Assembly: GCA_903915315.1 (NCBI GenBank)
Contig: CAIWSO010000029.1
Coordinates: 1 to 12,365, forward strand
Length of the DNA: 12,365 nt
Direction of reading: 5' to 3'
Origin: an uncultured Spartobacteria bacterium
GTDB lineage: Bacteria > Verrucomicrobiota > Verrucomicrobiia > Chthoniobacterales > Terrimicrobiaceae
Part shown: piece after piece, positions 6,719 to 12,365 of the stretch
How the letters are laid out: every line of letters starts with the position of its first letter
Position numbering within the stretch: the first letter of the stretch is position 1
Made by a program: the position numbers and the translations under genes
The notes under the pieces: model-generated
Told to the model about the DNA's origin: nothing
Database searches by the model: none
What the model saw: only the letters and a program-made list of their open reading frames with translations

Positions 6719-7780
6719 TCAGGCTGGGTTGGCGATCTGCATTTTCAGTACGTTCTCTCCGGACCCTGCTTCGACGATGGCTTCGGGGAGATTTTCAAAT
6801 GGATGGATCTTGGTGATCAGTGGGCGGGGGTCGATGCGGCCGGAGACGACCATTTCGATGACGCGTTCGAAGACGTTGGCGAAGCGCCATGATCCGACAT
6901 ATTGGAGTTCGCGTGAGAGCAGGGCGTTGGCCGGGATGGCCGTTCCATCAGGCAGAGTGCCGACTTGCACGACAGTGGCTCCTGGTGCGCTGAGGCGGAT
7001 CGCTTGGTCAAGCGCGGCCGCGACGCCTGCCGCTTCGAAGACCACCTCGAAGCCGCCGGGTGAGAGTTTGGCGGCATCGTCCGTCAGGGTTTTGCTTGTT
7101 GGATCGAGCGTGCCAGCCGCGCCATGCTTCTCCGCGAAATCGCGGGCGAAGGGCTTTATATCGGAAACGATCACCTTGCTGGCGCCGAAGGCCACGGCCA
7201 CTAATAAAATCATCTGGCCGATGGTGCCTCCGCCGGTGATGAGCACGGATTTTCCGCCCACGCCGCCGCTGCGTTGGACCGCGTGCATGGCGACGCTCAT
7301 CGGCTCCAGCAATGCTCCCCATGCGTATTCAAAGCCGTCCGGCAGCGGCCAGCAGTTCTGCGCGGGCGCGGTGATGTATTCGGCATAGCAGCCGTTGCAC
7401 GGCGGTGTCACGCTGGCAGAGCCGCAATAGACCATCTTCGGGCAAAGATTGTAGCGGCCTTGGCGGCATTGTTGACAGCGACCGCAAGCGCGCGACGGAT
7501 CGACGGCCACGCGGGTGCCGATGGCTGGGCTTTGGACGCCTTCGCCGTGGGCGACGATTTCACCGGCAAATTCGTGGCCGAGGATGAACGGCCGGGTGGG
7601 AACGAAGTTGCCGCATTTGCCGTGGGCGAAGTAGTGGAGATCGCTGCCGCAAATGCCGGCGGCGCGCACCGCCACCAGCACCTCGCCGGGGCCGGGAGCG
7701 GGGCGGTGGACTACTTCTTTGCGGATGTCCTTCGCGCCGTGGAGCACGAAGGCGGTCATGGTCGGGTTGTTGCTTGTCAT
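6719..7780 (-). CDS. Zinc-dependent alcohol dehydrogenase (MDR), L-idonate/L-galactonate 5-dehydrogenase-like
   Basis: From the ATG at 7780 the protein has 353 residues, normal for the medium-chain dehydrogenase family. Catalytic zinc ligands are C44 (GICGSDLHY, 42-50), H69-E70 (LGHE) and E159 (LLEPMSVA). Structural zinc cysteines are C99, C102, C105 and C113 in ACGRCQQCRQGRYNLC. The Rossmann glycines are GGGTIG (183-188), and D207 after the second strand suggests NAD preference. The HGKCGNF, VAVDPSRACG and YCGSA phrases follow E. coli IdnD (L-idonate 5-dehydrogenase). In this operon an aldonate C5 oxidation, for example L-galactonate to D-tagaturonate, would fit as well as L-idonate oxidation. 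The frame stays open for 17 further codons encoding a cysteine- and serine-rich stretch unlike the family, so the inner ATG is preferred. It is the first gene of the five-gene operon. Confidence 0.85.
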   Translation of the reverse strand: MTSNNPTMTAFVLHGAKDIRKEVVHRPAPGPGEVLVAVRAAGICGSDLHYFAHGKCGNFVPTRPFILGHEFAGEIVAHGEGVQSPAIGTRVAVDPSRACGRCQQCRQGRYNLCPKMVYCGSASVTPPCNGCYAEYITAPAQNCWPLPDGFEYAWGALLEPMSVAMHAVQRSGGVGGKSVLITGGGTIGQMILLVAVAFGASKVIVSDIKPFARDFAEKHGAAGTLDPTSKTLTDDAAKLSPGGFEVVFEAAGVAAALDQAIRLSAPGATVVQVGTLPDGTAIPANALLSRELQYVGSWRFANVFERVIEMVVSGRIDPRPLITKIHPFENLPEAIVEAGSGENVLKMQIANPA

Positions 7781-7815
7781 TTTTTTATAAAAGTTAGTGA
7801 AGAAAGAACTAGAGC

Positions 7816-7837
7816 ACGCACAGCAGCACAAGTGCGT
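7816..7837. repeat. Inverted repeat ACGCAC-N10-GTGCGT in the operon leader
   Basis: A perfect 6-bp inverted repeat with a 10-base loop lies between the candidate -10 element and the dehydrogenase start, about 36 bases upstream of the ATG at 7780. It could be a binding site for a dimeric regulator spaced one helical turn apart, or a small hairpin in the leader RNA. No T-run follows on the minus strand, so it is not a standard terminator. Confidence 0.3.
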
Positions 7838-7862
7838 AATAGATGGGTTATGAGGGAGTCAA
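7836..7862 (-). promoter_or_regulatory. Candidate sigma-70-like promoter of the five-gene catabolic operon
   Basis: On the minus strand TTGACT (7862-7857) is followed after 15 bases by TATTAC (7841-7836), about 55 bases upstream of the dehydrogenase ATG at 7780. The spacer is two bases shorter than ideal, so this is tentative. The inverted repeat at 7816-7837 begins at the -10 element, as an operator might. Confidence 0.3.
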
Positions 7863-7863
7863 C

Positions 7864-8015
7864 TTACATATTGACATGTTTTGGCTCCCGCCGTTTCTGA
7901 AACCAACTATCGAAACCCTTTCGGTCGTGGACAACGGCAGCCAGAGCACAATCGCGTAGGATCCGTCCGTGTCCCCCTCGATGCCTTCCCGATAATCCAT
8001 GCCATGCATTTTGGC
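7864..8015. other. Gap after the GH2 gene with several short open frames; possible eroded coding or dispersed repeat
   Basis: Between the GH2 stop and the catabolic operon promoter about 150 bases contain no recognisable gene. Several frames are nevertheless open: a minus-strand frame of about 50 codons with ATG (MHGMDYREG...) ending near 7849, another minus-strand frame ending at 7864, and a short plus-strand frame starting ATG at 7877. Multi-frame openness without a family match suggests a structured non-coding element, a dispersed repeat or decayed sequence. No terminator hairpin with a T-run follows the GH2 stop. The perfect inverted repeat at 7893-7903 lies inside. Confidence 0.3.
7893..7903. 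promoter_or_regulatory. Perfect palindrome GTTTC-T-GAAAC, possible operator
   Basis: A perfect 5+1+5 inverted repeat lies about 30 bases upstream of the candidate -35 element of the catabolic operon. A second GAAAC half-site occurs at about 7912. Position and symmetry suit a dimeric sugar-responsive regulator, but no regulator gene is present in the window. Confidence 0.25.
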
Positions 8016-11000
8016 CTACTCGTTGATTTTCACGCTGCCGGTGACTGGCTGCCCTTTTTTCAAGGGGCGTTCGGCGCGCTTCGTGAAGCTCTTCAGAAAG
8101 CGCTCGCTGCCTCCGTGGGAAAAGTTCGCGGCGAGGAGGTGGATGCCCGATGCGGATTTCCAGCAGCGGATGTGGGTTTTGCCTTCGCCTTCGATGGAGA
8201 AGATCGATCCGTTGCCGTCCGAGAGGCTGGCCTGCCGCACGGAATGCTTCGTGGAGCAGAAGTCGTTGTTGCCCGCCTGAAGGTTGTCCAACCTCCACGG
8301 GTGCTGGGGTTCTGTGCGCGGGCCGACGGATGTGGCTTCGAAGCCCTCCGAGGCCTTCACCGAACCTTTGAGGCGAGCGATGTGGTCCTCAGGGTAAAAA
8401 TCCCATTTTCCAATGCGATCCCACGCGAGGATCTCGTGAGTGGCAGGCAGGGTGAAGACCAATCCAATCTGCCTCGGATTGATGTCCTGGAGCATGGTGA
8501 AGTCATAGTCGATGTGCAGATTTCCGTGCGAGAAACGGTAATGGAATGTGCCTTCTGCCTCCGTGTATTGGCCTTTGACGGTTACGACGAGGCCGTCCGG
8601 TTCGGAGGTCGCGGTGACGGACGCGCACTTCCAGTCCCGGCAGACCGGCGTGAAGGAATCCCAGACTTTTGTTTTTCCTTCCATCTGGTTTTCTCCGGCG
8701 GCATTCAGTTTCAAAACCATGAGCTGCGGTCCGGAGGCTGGCTGGGAGGCGGTTGACTCAAGGAGCCCCGTGCGTCGATTGATTTGCCACTCACGGTCGC
8801 CGGATTTGATGGTGTAAGCATCGGGCGTCTCCACCAGCTTGACGGGCGTCTTCTGGATGGCGGGCTTCTCGGGCTTGGGATCGCCTGGGAGTTGAAGTCG
8901 AAACTCGTCGGCGATAAAGCCGCGGGGGTCTTCAAACTTCAGACCCAATTCCGGCGGATTGGAGGGAATGGTTCCGACATCGAGAGTGAGGGTTCCATTT
9001 TTTCCGGCGGGAATGTCCGCAGTGGCGCTTCCGCTCCGCTCCCCAAGCTGCCAAGTGATGCCCACCTCTTTGAGATTCGTGAAGAGATAGCGGTTTTCCA
9101 CCTCCAGAGTGATGGTCGATTTGTCGATCTTGGGATTGGCGGCATTCACGATTCTCACCGGGGAGAATGTTTTCTTCATATTCCAGAACTCCGGTTTTTT
9201 GCGGCGCCATCCATCGAGGACTCCCCAGCTTCCGTAGCCGACGGTCTGGTCGTTCTTGAGGTAAAAGGTGTCGTCGATTCCCGCCCAGATCGAAAATCCG
9301 AGGCTGCCCTTGGTTTTCCAGATGCCATCCCACAGCTCCAAAAGACACTCGCCCCAGAGATCGCGGAGAGCGGGGTCTGTGGCGAGTTCGAGGCGGTTGT
9401 AGGCGTTTAAGTGGACATCCTCGCCGAGGTAGAACGGTTGCGGCAGTCCCTCTGCCACAGTCTTCACGCTGCGCATTCCCCAGTAGTGCCCGTTTTGAAG
9501 CGGAATGAACTTCGGGTCGCCGATGCTGCCATTGTCGTTGAAGACCAGAGGACGCGTGGGATCCAAGCGGCGAAGCAGAGTGGAGGACTCGACAAAGTGT
9601 CGCCCCCACTTGGACTCGTTGGCGACCGACCACATCAGGATCGATGGGTGGTTGCGGAGTGCCACCACCATCTCGGCGGTCTGTTGCCAGATGAGCTCGG
9701 AGTGCCCATTGGCAGGAGCCCAGCAAAAGGGCGCCTCGCACTCGATGAACATGCCCAACTCGTCGGCCGCATCCATTAAAGCCTGGTCCGGCGGATAGTG
9801 GGCCGTGCGTACAAGGTTCACATTTCCCTCCCGGAACAACTCGAGGTCTTTGCGATGCCATCCGTCCGGCAGCGAGCGACCAGTGAGGGGATGGACCTCA
9901 TGGCGGTTGACTCCGCGAAGTTTCACCGGAGCGCCATTCACGAAAAGCTCGTTGGCGCGGACCTCGATCTCCCGGAATCCGACGCGCTGCGTGATCTTTT
10001 GCAACATCCTGCCGCCGGCGGCGAGTTGGATGTCCAAACGATAGAGGTTTGGGTTTTCAGAATCCCACTTCCGAGGGGTGGTGATGGGTATGCTCACGGA
10101 TGTCTTGGGTCCGCTGATTGCGATACTTGCCGGATCCATGGCAACGCGGGCACCGGAGGGGTCCACGAGGGAAAATTCGGCGGTCAGATTCTTGGGGAAA
10201 TCCGGCGAGGCGCCCGCCACTTCAAATGCCACCTTCAGCGTGGCATTTTGATAATCCGCGTCAAAGTCAGTCTGGATCTGGAGCGAGGCGAGATGCACCT
10301 CGGGGAGCGCAAGGAGTTCGATCGAACGGGTAATGCCTCCCAGGGAATGTTTAGCGTATTTGGACGCGCTGGCCAGCTTGTCCGCGACGGTGTCGCTGAG
10401 GACGGAAAGGGCGATGGTATTCGAGGCGCCCATTTTGACGGCATCGGTGATATCGAACCCGAAGGGAGTGAATCCCCCAGCGTGCTTTCCGATGGACTTG
10501 CCATTCACCCAGACCTCGCAATCGCTGTTCACCGCGTTGCAGCGCAGCATGAAGCGCTTTCCCTTCCAGTCTTGGGGAATGTCAAACGATCGCCAGTAAC
10601 CCGCCGAGGCATTCTGTGGAACATCGAATCCCTGCATGGCCCATTCGCCGGGCACTTGGATCGAGTGCCATGCGGGAGGCACAGCGATTTGGTTTTGAAA
10701 TCCGTTCACCGGTGAGGGGCTGAAACTCCAATTTCCCGACAAGGGCAGGATGGGATCCAAGCATCCCTCGACCAGCAAAGGCCTGGGAGAAAGGCGAGGC
10801 ACAGGCCTCTCCGGCACGGGGAGAATCGAAAGAGGCGTTGGTTTGGAGGATTGGATCAAAACATCGACCACCGAGGCGTTGGGGCCCTCGACTTTTTCAA
10901 TCGTCAATACCAACTTGCCGTCTTTGATGGCTGCGGACGGAATGTTGAACGACCGCTCGAATGTCGCGCCTTTGGGGAGCGACAAGGCGGGCTCCAAAAC

Positions 11001-11309
11001 CTCCTCGTCGGCCTTGATCTTCACAACCCGGTCCGCATCCGATTCAAACCGGATTCGCGCGGCATAGGCAGCATCCGGGATAAACCCCGAGTAGCCGAAG
11101 GCTACGGGATCGCCGAGTGTGGAGGGATGTTTGGCCTGACTGTGTGAGGCGGGATCTTTGTGGGGCGAGCCGAGCAGTAAGTGGGGCTGCCCGAGTTCCG
11201 GTTTGGTGCGGTCACTCGCCACCGTGTGTGGAGTTGGCGTGTCGGCTTGTAATGAAGTCATCGCGAGCACCCATGCCATCAAGCTGAAGAGAGATTTTAT
11301 CGAATGCAT
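8016..11309 (-). CDS. Secreted glycoside hydrolase family 2 protein (beta-galactosidase-like)
   Basis: This large enzyme (1097 residues) starts with a signal peptide: MHSIK, a hydrophobic stretch to about residue 20, and likely cleavage after A22 (LQA). Residues about 65-155 form an extra N-terminal beta-rich domain. A GH2 sugar-binding jelly roll follows (about 187-335, with GNWSFSPSP, VPGEWAMQGFD, GYWRSFDIP and CEVWVNG), then an Ig-like domain to about 450. The TIM barrel (about 455-710) shows LRGVNRHEVHP (464-473), VRTAHYPPDQALMDAADELG (500-519) and WSVANES with E565 as acid/base. E630 in YLGEDVH is the probable nucleophile. Residues 715-810 look like another beta domain and 830-1090 like the C-terminal beta-galactosidase small-chain domain. 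It probably removes a galactose or related sugar from a polysaccharide outside the cytoplasm. Its stop lies 235 nt upstream of the catabolic operon start, suggesting a shared substrate. Confidence 0.9.
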   Translation of the reverse strand: MHSIKSLFSLMAWVLAMTSLQADTPTPHTVASDRTKPELGQPHLLLGSPHKDPASHSQAKHPSTLGDPVAFGYSGFIPDAAYAARIRFESDADRVVKIKADEEVLEPALSLPKGATFERSFNIPSAAIKDGKLVLTIEKVEGPNASVVDVLIQSSKPTPLSILPVPERPVPRLSPRPLLVEGCLDPILPLSGNWSFSPSPVNGFQNQIAVPPAWHSIQVPGEWAMQGFDVPQNASAGYWRSFDIPQDWKGKRFMLRCNAVNSDCEVWVNGKSIGKHAGGFTPFGFDITDAVKMGASNTIALSVLSDTVADKLASASKYAKHSLGGITRSIELLALPEVHLASLQIQTDFDADYQNATLKVAFEVAGASPDFPKNLTAEFSLVDPSGARVAMDPASIAISGPKTSVSIPITTPRKWDSENPNLYRLDIQLAAGGRMLQKITQRVGFREIEVRANELFVNGAPVKLRGVNRHEVHPLTGRSLPDGWHRKDLELFREGNVNLVRTAHYPPDQALMDAADELGMFIECEAPFCWAPANGHSELIWQQTAEMVVALRNHPSILMWSVANESKWGRHFVESSTLLRRLDPTRPLVFNDNGSIGDPKFIPLQNGHYWGMRSVKTVAEGLPQPFYLGEDVHLNAYNRLELATDPALRDLWGECLLELWDGIWKTKGSLGFSIWAGIDDTFYLKNDQTVGYGSWGVLDGWRRKKPEFWNMKKTFSPVRIVNAANPKIDKSTITLEVENRYLFTNLKEVGITWQLGERSGSATADIPAGKNGTLTLDVGTIPSNPPELGLKFEDPRGFIADEFRLQLPGDPKPEKPAIQKTPVKLVETPDAYTIKSGDREWQINRRTGLLESTASQPASGPQLMVLKLNAAGENQMEGKTKVWDSFTPVCRDWKCASVTATSEPDGLVVTVKGQYTEAEGTFHYRFSHGNLHIDYDFTMLQDINPRQIGLVFTLPATHEILAWDRIGKWDFYPEDHIARLKGSVKASEGFEATSVGPRTEPQHPWRLDNLQAGNNDFCSTKHSVRQASLSDGNGSIFSIEGEGKTHIRCWKSASGIHLLAANFSHGGSERFLKSFTKRAERPLKKGQPVTGSVKINE

Positions 11310-11330
11310 AGGAATTTGAATAAAGTGAGC

Positions 11331-11348
11331 GGGGTCATACCGGGGTCA
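11331..11348. repeat. Direct repeat of GGGGTCA, 11-bp period, upstream of the GH2 gene
   Basis: GGGGTCA occurs at 11331-11337 and again at 11342-11348, exactly 11 bases apart, about 22 bases upstream of the GH2 start codon on the minus strand. One-turn spacing suits tandem binding of a regulator on one DNA face. Similar GGGGTCA words also occur at the ends of some REP-type or IS200-like elements, so a relic element end is an alternative. Confidence 0.3.
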
Positions 11349-11369
11349 GTCCCTCATATCGACACCATT

Positions 11370-11379
11370 TGAAGCTTCA
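11370..11379. promoter_or_regulatory. Perfect palindrome TGAAGCTTCA, possible LacI-type operator for the GH2 gene
   Basis: A perfect 10-bp palindrome lies about 61 bases upstream of the GH2 ATG in a 196-bp gap with no gene. The TGAA...TTCA form with a GC centre resembles LacI/GalR-type operators. No clear -35/-10 pair was found with it, and a 10-bp palindrome can arise by chance. Confidence 0.22.
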
Positions 11380-11505
11380 GCGATGCTCTCGATTCGGCGC
11401 GGCTGTTGAGATTGGAATACGCTGGGGCAGTTTACCATGTAATGAGCCGTGGGTGTCGTCAGGAGGCGACTTTTTAATACGAGATCGTTAAATGGTTGCG
11501 ACAGA

Positions 11506-12354
11506 TCAGCAGATGCGGCCGAGCTTGGCGTCGGGACCGTGGCCGATGGGATTCTCGCCGATCCAGCGCTCATCGACGGGTTCGTCGGAGCGTTGGTAGC
11601 GGGTATCGGTGGAGAGGCGAATGCGCTGCGTCGTGTTGTCGATGCTGCCGTGAATGGTGTCCATGCGGAAGGTCAGGAGGTCACCGGGCTGGAACTCCGA
11701 GGTGAGCCAGCGCCCGCCGAATTTCTGGCGGAGCGACACGGGGTTGTTAGTGAGTTGACCTCCATGCTTCCATCCGTCGTGAGCGGGAATGTTTGAGCAG
11801 TTCGTATCGACATCCGAGTTCAAATAATTGCGGATGCGGTCGGCTTGCAGGTGAGATTTTTCGAGGATCATGAGTCCACCGACTTCTAGGGGAACCTCGC
11901 CGTAGGGAATCCACGCCGTGTAGAGGCGGTGTGTGCCGCGGCCCATGTAAACGATGTCGCAATGGGGCGGGGTGCCGTGACCGCAGCCCATGGTGCGAAG
12001 CCAGATGTAGTCGAAGTGCCGGATGGTTCCACCGAGGAAGCCAGTGTAGAATTGATGCACCTCGGGACCGAAGACGACGCGGTCGATGGCGGGTTGGTTC
12101 TTCCAGGCTGTTGTGTTGAATTTGGGATGGACGCCTTCCTTCAAGATGCCATCAATGAGCGGTTGGCCTTCTTCAAAAATCCCATCCTTGTCGAGTGTCT
12201 CGACAAGAGCCTTGCGGGCTTCGAGGACGACCTCACGGGGGAAGAATCCTTTGATATAAAGGTAGCCATTTTCATCCATGCTCTGCTGAAGGGCGGCCGG
12301 ATCGTTGCGGATGGCGGAGGAATCCTCCAGCCAGCCGAAGGAATGCTCATTCAA
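11506..12354 (-). CDS. Phytanoyl-CoA dioxygenase (PhyH) family protein, 5' end uncertain at the window edge
   Basis: The 282 visible residues form a near-complete Fe(II)/2-oxoglutarate dioxygenase of the PhyH family. The iron triad is H131 and D133 (PPHCDIVYMG) plus H235 (DTIHGSID), and R244 or R246 in QRIRLSTDTRY would bind 2-oxoglutarate. Other family marks are ENGYLYIKGFFP (28-39), LEVGGLMILEKSH (156-168) and FQPGDLLTFRMDTIH (221-235). The substrate is unknown; the family hydroxylates small molecules, often acyl or amino-acid derivatives, and many copies occur in Planctomycetota and Verrucomicrobiota. The first possible start in the window is a TTG at 12354, but the frame is open to the right edge (preceding codons read E-L-E), so the true start may lie outside. 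It is co-directional with the GH2 gene, with a 196-bp gap between. Confidence 0.85.
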   Translation of the reverse strand: MNEHSFGWLEDSSAIRNDPAALQQSMDENGYLYIKGFFPREVVLEARKALVETLDKDGIFEEGQPLIDGILKEGVHPKFNTTAWKNQPAIDRVVFGPEVHQFYTGFLGGTIRHFDYIWLRTMGCGHGTPPHCDIVYMGRGTHRLYTAWIPYGEVPLEVGGLMILEKSHLQADRIRNYLNSDVDTNCSNIPAHDGWKHGGQLTNNPVSLRQKFGGRWLTSEFQPGDLLTFRMDTIHGSIDNTTQRIRLSTDTRYQRSDEPVDERWIGENPIGHGPDAKLGRIC

Positions 12355-12365
12355 CTCGAGTTCAT

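Noticed and set aside
7781..7831. A 17-codon N-terminal extension of the MDR dehydrogenase (370-residue version)
   Set aside because: The extension is rich in cysteine, serine and phenylalanine, unlike family N-termini, and would overlap the candidate leader. The ATG at 7780 gives the normal length.
7871..7899. TTGACA on the plus strand as a -35 element
   Set aside because: There is no -10-like hexamer at 16-18 bases and no plus-strand gene downstream.
7274..7900. Plus-strand open frame of about 208 codons opposite the MDR gene
   Set aside because: It is a shadow of the dehydrogenase with low-complexity, family-free translation.
8932..9861. A second minus-strand frame of 309 codons inside the GH2 gene
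   Set aside because: It is an arginine- and glycine-rich alternative frame of the same strand, fully within GH2 sequence that has clear catalytic motifs in its own frame.
9798..10715. Long plus-strand open frame of 305 codons opposite the GH2 gene
   Set aside because: It is antisense to a well-supported GH2 coding region, has no recognisable domain, and reflects the codon bias of the opposite strand.
11455..11480. A terminator hairpin after the PhyH gene (GTCG...CGAC)
   Set aside because: The stem is only four base pairs and no T-run follows on the minus strand.

Overview
The window is chromosomal DNA from a moderately GC-rich, carbohydrate-degrading bacterium. I favour a member of the Planctomycetota-Verrucomicrobiota-Chlamydiota group, most likely a verrucomicrobium. 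The reasons are the pairing of a secreted glycoside hydrolase family 2 (GH2) enzyme with a PhyH-type dioxygenase, an SGLT-like symporter beside a sugar-oxidation operon, and the lack of clear Shine-Dalgarno sequences at any start. This is inference from gene content; there is no rRNA or marker gene.

Left edge (1-1110, minus strand): a two-gene unit of accessory character. A KilA-N domain protein ends in a TGA that overlaps the GTG of a RhuM-family gene. The RhuM frame carries an in-frame TAA and runs off the edge, so it is a probable pseudogene. A perfect 15-bp palindrome covers the KilA-N start codon.

Second region (1188-2867, plus strand): one sodium:solute symporter of the SGLT type, divergent from the KilA-N gene and convergent with the operon that follows.

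Third region (3061-7780, minus strand): a tight five-gene operon. In transcription order it encodes an IdnD-like zinc alcohol dehydrogenase, an aldo-keto reductase resembling L-galactose/L-fucose dehydrogenases, a fuconolactonase-type amidohydrolase, a KDPG aldolase (Eda) and a KDG kinase (KdgK). Together these suggest oxidation of an L-sugar to its lactone, hydrolysis to the aldonate, oxidation at C5, and entry into the lower Entner-Doudoroff path as KDG. KdgK and Eda need a free 6-hydroxyl, which argues against L-fucose or L-rhamnose and for a hexose such as L-galactose. The two enzymes linking a 5-keto-aldonate to KDG (UxaB/UxaA or UxuB/UxuA type) are absent and would have to lie elsewhere.

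Right region (8016-12354 and on, minus strand): a 1097-residue exported GH2 enzyme that could release sugars from a polysaccharide, then a PhyH-family Fe(II)/2-oxoglutarate dioxygenase whose 5' end may lie outside the window. The two larger gaps (7781-8015 and 11310-11505) hold no convincing gene but contain inverted and direct repeats that could be operators. I see no tRNA, rRNA, CRISPR array or intact mobile element.
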